From a virus: a stretch of 64,000 nucleotides of DNA. The notes under the pieces are model-generated. The model worked only from the letters and a program-made list of their open reading frames with translations, was not told the origin of the DNA and made no database searches. Positions 55,880 to 64,000 of the stretch are shown here, one piece after another; within the stretch, counting starts at the first letter, position 1, and each line of letters starts with the position of its first letter. The stretch is taken from the IMG/VR virus record IMGVR_UViG_3300020000_000010, positions 33,601-97,600 of that record; one strand, given 5' to 3'. The position numbers and the translations under genes were made by a program.

Positions 55880-58083
55880 TGTATATAAATAACGAAAACT
55901 TTATAATTAAAGAAATACCAAGATTCATTCCAGAATCCTCTAAACATATAGAATGGTGGAGAGATGAAAAAAGGAAATGTATTGAAGGTACTTGGGTTTC
56001 AGGGAAATATATGCCCGGAGTTACATTCTTTTATGTAAATTTTTGGTATATTAAATTAAAAAAGTCTGAATTTTCTAAGAATGAGATTACTTCTAGACCT
56101 ATGTTAAGAGATCTAGAATGGGAGAAAGGGTATTTATATATAGAAGCTAGAGGTTTTAGTGGATTTTCTTTAGATAAAGAATATACATGTAATGATTTTT
56201 ATAAACCAGAAGTTAGAGAAGTTAATGAAGGACTAGAGATAATTCCTAAAAACAATCTAATTTATGTACATCCTAGAGAATATCTAAGGAAGATTCATAA
56301 AACAAATTTAGGAAAACCTATATATGAAAATGAAGCTAAGAATATAGTTGATATAGAAAGCAGAGGAGGAGGAAAATCATATTTTGCAGCAGCAGTAGCA
56401 GGACATAATTTCTTATTTGATGGTGCCACAGATTATGATGATTATATAAAGGCTAAACAAAATAAAACATTATATTCTTCAGAAACTCTTATAGCCGCAA
56501 TTGATACTAAATATACTAGTCCTTTAATTAATAAATTTTGGTTAGGTATATCAGAACTTCCTGGAAAACAGGAATATAATGGTAGGAAGTTTGCTTCTCC
56601 TTTATATTTAGAACATAAGGGTTCTTTATCTAAATCAAATGATTATATAGAAGCTATTAGAGAGGTTAAATATGGTAATAATTGGGTAGAGGAAGGAAGT
56701 AGATCAAAGGTTCATCATAGAAGCTTTAGAGATAATCCACAGGCAGGAAATGGTATTAGACCAAATCTTATATTTCTAGAAGAAGTTGGATTTATGGGAA
56801 ATCTAGAAGATGCTTTAGGTTCTTTAAGAGATTGTACTATGAATGGTACTTTTAAGTTTGGAACTATATGGATGTTTGGCACAGGAGGAGACATGGAAGG
56901 TGGTAGTACTCAAGCAGTTAAGAATGTTTTTTATAATCCAGAAGAAAATGATTGTTTAGTATTTGAAGATGAATATGAGAATAAAGGGAAGATAGGATAT
57001 TTTGTTCCTGCACATATGACCTTTAATGATTGTAAAGACTCTGAGGGAATAACAGATAAAGAAAAAGCTAAGAAAAAAATAAAAAGACAAAGAGATAAGG
57101 TTAAAGATAGTCCTAAAGCTTTTATTAAAGAACTAGAAAATAAACCTGAAAAACCTTCTGAGGCTTTCTTAACTTCAGATAGTAATATGTTTCCTGTTAG
57201 AGACTGTGAAGATAGATTGGCAGAGTTAGAAACTACTAAATCTATATTAGATGGAACCTGGCAAGGAAGATTAACAATAGATGAAGAGGGAAATGTTAAA
57301 TATAAATTATCAGAAGATAGGGTTATATTTGATTTCCCATTAAAAGATAAATTAAACACAAAAGGAGCTGTTCATATATTTGAACATCCTTATGATGAAG
57401 GAGGAAGACCTCCTAAAGGTCTATATTTGGCAGGATTTGACACAATAGATGATGATGGAATATCAGGATCTCTAATGAGTATTTGGGTTGCCAATACTTT
57501 AACTAATAGAATAGTAGCAGAATATACAGGCAGACATAATCTTGCAGAAGAAGGGTTTGAAATAGTGAGAAGGCTTATTTTATATTATAATGCTGAATGT
57601 AACTATGAGAATCAGAAAAAGGGATTCTATGCATATATGGATAAGAAGAATTGTAATCATATGTTAGCAGATACTCCAAAAATCCTAAAAGATGTAGATA
57701 ATTTAACAATACATGATACTGGAAATAATAAATCTAAAGGAACTAATGCTACAGAAAAGATTAATATATATGCTAGAAGTTGTTTTAAACATTGGTTATT
57801 AAAGAATGCTTATACAACAACAGGAGATGCTGATTATAATAATATTAAAACTATAAAATCTCCAGCTCTTTTAAAAGAGATTATTAACTGGAATCCTAAA
57901 GGAAATTTTGATAGAATTTCTGGCATAGGAATGCTCATGATTCTTATGGAAGATAAATATAAGATTTCTGTAGGAAGATCTTTTGAAGAAGAGGAAGAAG
58001 AAAAAGACGGATATTTTGAAAGACATTGGAACCAAAACAGCTATATAGATCATAAATTTCCAACCTATAATAATGAAAATTAA
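55879..58083 (+). CDS. terL: Large terminase subunit
   Basis: 734 residues. ATPase: Walker A DIESRGGGKSYFAAAVAG (about residue 158) and Walker B-like PNLIFLEEVGFMGN (about residue 297). Nuclease: AGFDTIDDDGISGS and a later YMDKKNCNH-like Asp cluster. It translocates genome DNA into the head through the portal. The long N-terminal region (about 150 residues) is typical of crAss-like enzymes. Complete, no frameshift. Confidence 0.9.
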   Translation: MYINNENFIIKEIPRFIPESSKHIEWWRDEKRKCIEGTWVSGKYMPGVTFFYVNFWYIKLKKSEFSKNEITSRPMLRDLEWEKGYLYIEARGFSGFSLDKEYTCNDFYKPEVREVNEGLEIIPKNNLIYVHPREYLRKIHKTNLGKPIYENEAKNIVDIESRGGGKSYFAAAVAGHNFLFDGATDYDDYIKAKQNKTLYSSETLIAAIDTKYTSPLINKFWLGISELPGKQEYNGRKFASPLYLEHKGSLSKSNDYIEAIREVKYGNNWVEEGSRSKVHHRSFRDNPQAGNGIRPNLIFLEEVGFMGNLEDALGSLRDCTMNGTFKFGTIWMFGTGGDMEGGSTQAVKNVFYNPEENDCLVFEDEYENKGKIGYFVPAHMTFNDCKDSEGITDKEKAKKKIKRQRDKVKDSPKAFIKELENKPEKPSEAFLTSDSNMFPVRDCEDRLAELETTKSILDGTWQGRLTIDEEGNVKYKLSEDRVIFDFPLKDKLNTKGAVHIFEHPYDEGGRPPKGLYLAGFDTIDDDGISGSLMSIWVANTLTNRIVAEYTGRHNLAEEGFEIVRRLILYYNAECNYENQKKGFYAYMDKKNCNHMLADTPKILKDVDNLTIHDTGNNKSKGTNATEKINIYARSCFKHWLLKNAYTTTGDADYNNIKTIKSPALLKEIINWNPKGNFDRISGIGMLMILMEDKYKISVGRSFEEEEEEKDGYFERHWNQNSYIDHKFPTYNNEN

Positions 58084-58106
58084 CCAAAAATACAATATTT
58101 TATACC

Positions 58107-58114
58107 TAACTTTG
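58107..58114 (+). promoter_or_regulatory. Possible promoter -7 element before portal
   Basis: TAACTTTG matches the TAnnTTTG element, but the -33 TTTG is missing 20 bases upstream. A weak host-type or secondary promoter for the portal and capsid genes. Confidence 0.45.
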
Positions 58115-58133
58115 TATTTTCCAATAATATAAA

Positions 58134-60656
58134 ATGAGTAGTCCTATAAGTTTGAAGGTAATGCCTTCACAAAAGAAAGCAGATTCAGAAAAAATAGCAG
58201 ATGATTATAAGTGGGGAAAAGACTGTATAGATGGAGCAGAAGGTATGATCCTTCTACAAAATGATTTTATAAGAGCTTCTAGATATAGAAAACAAGTAAA
58301 TTATGATCTATATAATGGTAAGTTACATCCTACAGATATAGAGAGGATTATGAATCCTATGGGATTAAAGAATGTAACTTTTCCAGCACAACTTCAGAAT
58401 CATCCTATTACTAATCCTTATATAAAATGTTTAGTAGGAGATGAGATAGGTAGAAGATTTGATTGGAATCTAAAGGTTACTAATGATGATGCTATATCTG
58501 AAAAGGAGAAAGAGAAATCAGAAGTAGCAAATGAAGAACTAAAATCTATATTATTACAAGGTTTAGAACAACCTCAAGATCCTAATAACCAACAGGCTAA
58601 CCAACAATATGAACAAGAAGTTCAACAAAGGTTAGATCAACTTAATAAAAAGGTAAATCAAAATTATCAAGATAAAAGAGAAATAGCAGGTACTCATTTA
58701 CTTAATCATTACCAAAGAGTTTGTAATATTAAAAATATAAGAACTAGAGGTTGGGAAGATGCTTTATTAGTAGGAGAAGAAATCTATTGTGTAGATATTA
58801 TTAATAATGAACCTATAGTAAGAAAGTGTAATCCATCTAATACCTATTATTTGATTGCTCCTGATAGTTATATGATTGAGGATGCAGATATGATAGTTGA
58901 AGAATATTATGTACCTGTAGCAAGAGTTATTGATGATTATTATGATTATTTAACCCCTAAAGATATAGACTATTTAGAATCTAAAACAAGATATAAAGGA
59001 CAGGCTTCTTATGGTAATTTAGTTAACTATGAATTACAAGATCCTATTTTTGCTATTCCTTTGGGTGCTACCCAGGGGATTGATATTAATACTCTTAATA
59101 CAGGAGCTACGGGATTAACTCCTTTTGATACTCAAGCAAATGTAAGAGTTTTAAAAGCTGTTTGGAGAAGTCTTAGAAAGATTGGTATTCTAACTTATAT
59201 AGATGATAATGGAGAATCACAAGAGAAGAATGTACATGAAGATTATGTAGTACAGAAAGAACTAGGAGAATCTATTAGATATGTATGGATAGGGGAATGG
59301 TGGGAAGGTACTAAAATAGCTAATGAAATCTATATAAAGATTCAGCCAAGACCTGTACAATTTAGAAAACTTAATAATATATCTATATGTGCTTCAGGTT
59401 ATACTGGTACATTATATAAAACAAATGCTAGTCAGGTTCAATCATTATTTGATTTAATGAAGCCTTATCAGTATAAATATAATGTTTATTATCACAGGTT
59501 AGAGAAACTTATGATTAATAATATAGGTAAGGTTGCTAAATTAGATCTAGCTAAAGTTCCTGATGGATGGCAAGTAGATAAATGGCTTTACTATGCTAAA
59601 GAGATGAATATAGCAGTAGTAGATTCTTTTAAGGAAGCTAAAAAGGGAGCAGCTACTGGTAAGTTAGCAGGTAATATGGCAGATAATTCTAATGTTATAG
59701 ACTTATCCTTAGGTACTGAGATTCAACAACATATACATGCTATTGAATATATAAAGTCTGAATTAGATCTTATAACAGGTATTACTCCTCAAAGAAGAGG
59801 ACAGATAAAAACTGCTGATCAAGGATTAGGAGTTACTAATCAAGCAATTGCTTCTTCTTCAACTATTACAGAGTGGTATTTTAAATTACATGATGAAACA
59901 GGATTAAGATTAATGTCTACTGTATTAGAAACAGCAAAATACTGTATGAGAAATGGTAATAAGAATATCCAATATATTACTGATGATATGGACTCTGTGA
60001 TCTATAATTTAGATGGAGAACTTATTAATGAGGCAGAGTATGGATTAACTATGGTAGATAGTACTCAAGATGCTAAAGCTAGACAGAGTTTACAAGCAGC
60101 TTCAGAATTAGCTATTCAAACAGGACAGATAGATCTTATTCAGATGATGGATATTAACTCTAATCAAAGTTATTCTGCTATTAGAAGGAAGATAGAGAAG
60201 TCTATTATGGATAAGCAAGCACAGTTAGAACAAGCAAGAAAAGAAGAGAATCAGATTAAGCAGCAAGAATTAGCAGATAAGAAAGAACTAGAACAACAAA
60301 AGTTGGAACTTGCTAGATATAAGATAGATACAGAAGCTGGTGTAGATTTGAGAAAAGCTGAATTAAGTGCTTTATCTTTTGATGAGGGAGTAGATACTCC
60401 TGAAATAGTAAATACTGCTGAACATGCACTTAATGAAAGAGAATTAATGATTAAACAGTATGATATAGATAAAGCACATAAGATAGAACATCTAAAGATA
60501 GATTCTAATGAAAATATAAAAGAGAAAGAAAGACTAATAAAAGAAAAGGAATTAAAGTTTAAAGAGAAAGAATTAAAAGTAAAAAAAGAGATTGAAGAAC
60601 TTAAAGCACGCACGTCTTTAAAAAATAAAGTCTCAGGCGAGGGTAAAAAGAAGTAA
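58134..60656 (+). CDS. Portal protein
   Basis: 840 residues. The N-terminal half has the usual portal fold features (NPYIKCLVGDEIGRRFDWNL; YIKIQPRPVQFRKLNNISIC; QRRGQIKTADQGLGVTNQAI). A long Glu/Lys coiled-coil tail (about residues 690-835) ends the protein, as in crAss-like portals. It forms the DNA entry ring bound by TerL. Confidence 0.85.
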   Translation: MSSPISLKVMPSQKKADSEKIADDYKWGKDCIDGAEGMILLQNDFIRASRYRKQVNYDLYNGKLHPTDIERIMNPMGLKNVTFPAQLQNHPITNPYIKCLVGDEIGRRFDWNLKVTNDDAISEKEKEKSEVANEELKSILLQGLEQPQDPNNQQANQQYEQEVQQRLDQLNKKVNQNYQDKREIAGTHLLNHYQRVCNIKNIRTRGWEDALLVGEEIYCVDIINNEPIVRKCNPSNTYYLIAPDSYMIEDADMIVEEYYVPVARVIDDYYDYLTPKDIDYLESKTRYKGQASYGNLVNYELQDPIFAIPLGATQGIDINTLNTGATGLTPFDTQANVRVLKAVWRSLRKIGILTYIDDNGESQEKNVHEDYVVQKELGESIRYVWIGEWWEGTKIANEIYIKIQPRPVQFRKLNNISICASGYTGTLYKTNASQVQSLFDLMKPYQYKYNVYYHRLEKLMINNIGKVAKLDLAKVPDGWQVDKWLYYAKEMNIAVVDSFKEAKKGAATGKLAGNMADNSNVIDLSLGTEIQQHIHAIEYIKSELDLITGITPQRRGQIKTADQGLGVTNQAIASSSTITEWYFKLHDETGLRLMSTVLETAKYCMRNGNKNIQYITDDMDSVIYNLDGELINEAEYGLTMVDSTQDAKARQSLQAASELAIQTGQIDLIQMMDINSNQSYSAIRRKIEKSIMDKQAQLEQARKEENQIKQQELADKKELEQQKLELARYKIDTEAGVDLRKAELSALSFDEGVDTPEIVNTAEHALNERELMIKQYDIDKAHKIEHLKIDSNENIKEKERLIKEKELKFKEKELKVKKEIEELKARTSLKNKVSGEGKKK

Positions 60657-60777
60657 AAATATAATAATTTTTATTATATAAATTAAAATAAAAGCTATAA
60701 TAATCAAAACTAACCAGATACAAACTGCTTGATATTCAAAAAATTATTAAGAACTTTGTATCATAATTTAATAAATA

Positions 60778-62004
60778 ATGACCAATACTAACACAACAGA
60801 ATTATTTGCAGGATTAACAAATTTAGTATCTAATAATATGGAAACAGTTATTAATACTGAAGAGAATACAGAAAAAGAAGTGAGTTTTACTTTAGAAGAA
60901 CTAGAGACTAAAATGAAACCTTTAGAAGATACTACTGAAAAAACAGAGATTGATTTAATAAAAGAAGCAAAAGCTAAAGGAACCAAAGTAGATCCTAAGA
61001 TTGAAAAAACACCTGAAGAAATTGCTGCTGAAACAGAAAATGTTGAAGACAAAGAAGATACTACAGGAACAGAAACTGATGATACTAAATTAGAGGTTTA
61101 TAGTTCTTTATCCGCTTTACTTAGAGAAGAAGGAGTACTAGATAAAGATTTTACCTCAATGGATGAAATGTTTACTTTATTCTCAGAAAAGGTAACAGCA
61201 GAAGCTAATGAACTATTAAATGAAGAATTAGAATCTAGGCCAGAAGAACTTCAAGAACTTATTAAAAACTATAAAGAAGGTGTTCCTTTTGATGAATTAC
61301 TTAAAACAAAGTCTAATCAAATGAGATATTCTAATATAGAACTATCTAAGATAGAAGAAGATGAAGACCTTCAAAAAGAACTAGTTACAGAATATTTAAA
61401 GAAAACTACTAAGTTTTCAGAAGATAAGATTAAAAAAGAAGTTAAAAGACTCTCAGACCTCGGAGAATTATCTGATGAGGCTAAGGGTGCTAAAACAGAA
61501 TTGGTTGCATTAGAGAAAGAATTTGAGGCTAATTTAAAGAAAGAAACTAAGGTTAGACAAGAGACTGAAAGAAAAGAAAATGAAAAGATAGTTAAAGAGA
61601 TTCATAAACAAGTAGCTTCTGTTAGGGAAGTAATTCCTGGAATTAAAGTTACAGAGAAAGAATCTAATGAACTATTTAAAATGATTACAACTCCTGTAGA
61701 AATCAGAGGAAATCAACCAGTTTCTTATGCTATGCAAGTTAGGGAACAAGATCCTATTAAGTTTGATCTTACTTTAAATTATTTGATTAAGCAAGGAGCT
61801 TTTGAAGGAAAATGGGATTTTGTTAGTAAGAAAGCAACTACTAAGGCTGTTTCTAATCTAGAAAAGCAAGTAGAAGAAGCAGCTGCTAAGTTAATTAATA
61901 AGGGGGGTAAACCTGCTGATATTCAAGATAATGATAAATCAAAAAGAACAATAAGTGGTTTAGAATCAGCAATGACTAAACTAAAGAAAGAAAGAATGCA
62001 ATAA
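60778..62004 (+). CDS. Scaffolding / head protein, acidic coiled coil
   Basis: 408 residues, highly acidic and helical (FTLEELETKMKPLEDTTEKT; EFEANLKKETKVRQETERKE), no catalytic motif. Position between portal and capsid is that of the crAss-like scaffold. A TTG ... GAACTTTG near-promoter lies at 60729-60758. Function inferred from position and composition. Confidence 0.7.
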   Translation: MTNTNTTELFAGLTNLVSNNMETVINTEENTEKEVSFTLEELETKMKPLEDTTEKTEIDLIKEAKAKGTKVDPKIEKTPEEIAAETENVEDKEDTTGTETDDTKLEVYSSLSALLREEGVLDKDFTSMDEMFTLFSEKVTAEANELLNEELESRPEELQELIKNYKEGVPFDELLKTKSNQMRYSNIELSKIEEDEDLQKELVTEYLKKTTKFSEDKIKKEVKRLSDLGELSDEAKGAKTELVALEKEFEANLKKETKVRQETERKENEKIVKEIHKQVASVREVIPGIKVTEKESNELFKMITTPVEIRGNQPVSYAMQVREQDPIKFDLTLNYLIKQGAFEGKWDFVSKKATTKAVSNLEKQVEEAAAKLINKGGKPADIQDNDKSKRTISGLESAMTKLKKERMQ

Positions 62005-62040
62005 TAAGAGTACAATTAACCTTTAAATATAAATAAAAAC

Positions 62041-63525
62041 ATGAGTTACGGTAAAATTTCACCACTACAAAAATTTGAGCCTAAAGATTGGTCAGGCTTA
62101 ACCACAGAGAACCACTTAGGAGCTATGTGGGGACAACAGCCAATTCTCATCAATGATACTATAGAGAATATCTTTGATGTTAACGTAGGTTTAGACCTAG
62201 ATAGGTTTATGGATCAATTCCCTACATTTGAAATCAATGATGATCTACCTTTTGAATGGTTGCTTAATACACAATCTCCATTTAAGAGTCTTCCTCTAAT
62301 TAATTACTACGATAGTACTTTATCTAGTCAACCAGCACAAGCGGGTATTGGGCTAAGTGATTTCTGGTTAGAATTTCCAGATAAGATCTTTGCTGAGATT
62401 GATGTAATTGCTCCAGCAAGTTATGATAAAGAGATTTATCAATTGAAAATTAAAGAATGGAGACCAAATGGTTCTAACCATCTTTATAGAGTTTCTTTTA
62501 TTGCAGGAGATCATAACCTATTTATGCCAGCAGCTAGTTTAGCAGGTGGTACTAGATTTGTTAAAATGTTTGCTCCAGTAGAACAAACTTTATCACAAAG
62601 AGGATCTGACAGTATTGTACATTCTTCTCCTTTTAGGATGCAGAATCGTTGTTCTATGATTAGAGCAGAATACAAAGTACCTGGAAATATGATTGATAAG
62701 AAGGAAAATGCTCCTCTTGGATTCTATTTTGTAGATGCTTCGGGAAATAAACATACTACTTGGTTATCTAAATTAGACTATGATTTCATGGTTCAGTTTA
62801 AACGTCAGAAAGCAATGTTAGGTCTTTATGCTAAAAACAATAAGACTTCACAAGGAACTTATGATGTTAAAGGAGAATCAGGATATGAAGTAAAAATGGG
62901 TTCAGGAGTTTATGAACAAATTTCTCCTTCAAATGTCCATTACTATTCTAGTTTTAATATTGATGTTGTATCAGATATTCTATTAACCTTATCTGTTGGT
63001 AAATTACCAGAAGATAAACGTAGATTTGTACTTGGTACAGGAGAATATGGAATGAGAGCTTTCCACAGAGCAGTAGAAACTAAATCTGTAACTTATGGCC
63101 CTAACAGGACTGAAAGTAGGATTGGTGGAAAAGGCTTTGAAATGTCTTATGGAGGTCAGTTCAAGAAATATTCATTTATTAATGGTATTGAAATTGAACT
63201 AATGTATATTCCTTTCTTGGATGATCCAAGTTTGTGTTCTGTACAACATCCTGATGGAGGTTTATTAAGTTCATATGAATATTTAATTTTAGATTTTGGT
63301 ACTCAACAAGGAAGACCTAATATTCAAAAAGTTTCTGTAAAAGGACAACAAGAAGGTATGAGATATATTCCTGGTTTAAGAGATCCTTTTACTCCTAATA
63401 ACCCTGTTAAGCCTTCAATGACTGTTTCTAAAGTAGATGGTTATGAGATTATGAAGTGGTATATTGGTGGTGTAAAAATCCATAATCCAATGAGAATTGC
63501 ACGATTGATTCCTAATATTTCATAA
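62041..63525 (+). CDS. Major capsid protein
   Basis: 494 residues, well expressed codon use (more C/G-ending codons). The start MSYGKISPLQKFEPKDWSGL and LPFEWLLNTQSPFKSLPLIN, together with VQHPDGGLLSSYEYLI, fit the crAss-like HK97-fold capsid family. It is followed by a good terminator. Self-assembles into the icosahedral shell around the scaffold. Confidence 0.88.
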   Translation: MSYGKISPLQKFEPKDWSGLTTENHLGAMWGQQPILINDTIENIFDVNVGLDLDRFMDQFPTFEINDDLPFEWLLNTQSPFKSLPLINYYDSTLSSQPAQAGIGLSDFWLEFPDKIFAEIDVIAPASYDKEIYQLKIKEWRPNGSNHLYRVSFIAGDHNLFMPAASLAGGTRFVKMFAPVEQTLSQRGSDSIVHSSPFRMQNRCSMIRAEYKVPGNMIDKKENAPLGFYFVDASGNKHTTWLSKLDYDFMVQFKRQKAMLGLYAKNNKTSQGTYDVKGESGYEVKMGSGVYEQISPSNVHYYSSFNIDVVSDILLTLSVGKLPEDKRRFVLGTGEYGMRAFHRAVETKSVTYGPNRTESRIGGKGFEMSYGGQFKKYSFINGIEIELMYIPFLDDPSLCSVQHPDGGLLSSYEYLILDFGTQQGRPNIQKVSVKGQQEGMRYIPGLRDPFTPNNPVKPSMTVSKVDGYEIMKWYIGGVKIHNPMRIARLIPNIS

Positions 63526-63544
63526 ATTAGCTATCAGAAAGATA

Positions 63545-63576
63545 AAAAAGAGTAGGCTAAAACCTGCTCTTTTTTT
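63545..63576 (+). terminator. Terminator after the major capsid gene
   Basis: AGAGTAGG and CCTGCTCT pair (one G-U) around a 6-nt loop, followed by TTTTTTT. It ends the capsid transcript. Confidence 0.85.
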
Positions 63577-63605
63577 GTTTATATCAAAACTTCTTCTTAA
63601 CTTTG
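63574..63605 (+). promoter_or_regulatory. Host-type promoter for the post-capsid gene
   Basis: TTTG (63574-63577, overlapping the terminator tract), 20 bases, TAACTTTG (63598-63605). The next ATG is at 63631. Confidence 0.8.
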
Positions 63606-63630
63606 TGCTATAATAAACTAAAAAAAGAAC

Positions 63631-64000
63631 ATGGAAGAAATTAAAGCTGTATTAAAAACTTTGGAATTAAGAGATATTCTTATTGATAAGAAGGTTAAAG
63701 TAGAACCTATTAAAAGGGGTAATGAGTGGCTACCTACTGGACATGATGGTGAATTTATGTATACTGATGCAATGTGGAGTATGGATTTACCTGTTATTGC
63801 TAGTACTGGAATGAGGAGAGCTATTTTCACTAGAGAAGAGCAAAAACTTATTGAGAAAGAACTTAATCTACCCGAAGGAGATTTATCCTTTTATGATAAA
63901 GATAAAGGATTCTGGGCTACAAATAAGAAGGCTAGAGTGTCTTTAGGCAAGGAAGGATTAGTATTAAATCTAATGGATCTTATGGATCTTATTAAATATA
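63631..64000 (+). CDS. Head/tail-region protein, cut by the window end
   Basis: At least 123 residues and open at the right edge (MEEIKAVLKTLELRDILIDK, VKVEPIKRGNEWLPTGHDGE, TGMRRAIFTREEQKLIEKEL). It has its own promoter and follows the capsid gene, where crAss-like phages encode small head-completion or decoration proteins. The complete length is unknown. Confidence 0.6.
   Translation, partial: MEEIKAVLKTLELRDILIDKKVKVEPIKRGNEWLPTGHDGEFMYTDAMWSMDLPVIASTGMRRAIFTREEQKLIEKELNLPEGDLSFYDKDKGFWATNKKARVSLGKEGLVLNLMDLMDLIKY

Noticed and set aside
60251-60613. Ser/Phe-rich minus-strand ORF across the portal coiled coil
   Set aside because: Antisense shadow of the Glu/Lys coiled-coil coding region; codon pattern and neighbours support the plus-strand portal.

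Overview
The window looks like most of the genome of a tailed phage of the crAss-like group (Crassvirales) infecting a Bacteroidota host. It is very AT-rich. Several promoters match the Bacteroidota form TTTG-N20-TAnnTTTG. The terminase-portal-scaffold-capsid order, the family B DNA polymerase, the DnaB-like helicase and the giant ORFs ending in a hydrophobic segment all fit this group. This is recognition from sequence; no database search was run. Stops TAA, TAG and TGA are all used normally.

Layout. Bases 1-5.8 kb (+ strand) hold the end of the virion cargo block: two giant ORFs, the first open at the left edge and ending in a SLOG/YpsA-like Rossmann domain. A perfect hairpin at 5842-5872 separates them from a long minus-strand block (5.88-49.4 kb). 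Reading that block from left to right gives: NAD+ salvage (nicotinamide phosphoribosyltransferase, PRPP synthetase, a HAD phosphatase); small unknown genes; nucleotide metabolism and replication (metallophosphoesterase, a nucleotide pyrophosphohydrolase/nucleotidase fusion, FEN-type exonuclease, RusA-like resolvase, primase, SSB, Sak4-like ATPase, helicase); a peptide-ligase cluster (two class II glutamine amidotransferases, an Amidoligase_2 protein, a phiEco32-type COOH-NH2 ligase interrupted by a group I intron with a LAGLIDADG endonuclease, a class I amidotransferase/C26 hydrolase and an ATP-grasp ligase); DNA polymerase; then about 14 kb of very small genes. That last part has membrane proteins, lipoproteins, a protein with a type IX secretion sorting domain, two low-complexity repeat proteins, highly expressed small proteins, tRNA-like genes and many long-stemmed RNA structures.

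At 49.4-49.56 kb transcription diverges. The + strand block (49.5-64 kb) carries a GIY-YIG endonuclease, a roughly 260-nt orphan RNA with its own promoter and terminator, small late genes, a HExxH protein, a GroES-like co-chaperonin, an HNH endonuclease, then small and large terminase, portal, scaffold, major capsid protein and the start of the next head gene. The genome presumably continues through tail genes and closes onto the left edge of the window.

How it may work together (inference). The minus-strand genes nearest the divergence (35-49.4 kb) lack the host-type promoter but share an AACTTAAAAC-like motif just before their start codons, so they may be early genes read by a virion RNA polymerase encoded outside the window. 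The middle of the block replicates DNA and keeps NAD+ supplied. The ligase cluster probably attaches amino acids or peptides to a protein, cell-surface or small-molecule target. The + strand block packages and builds the head. The observations most worth following up are the ligase cluster, the T9SS-type secreted phage protein, the tRNA whose anticodon loop carries an insertion of about 78 nt, the orphan RNA at 50.24-50.50 kb, the pseudoknot RNA at 11.9 kb and the early-gene motif.
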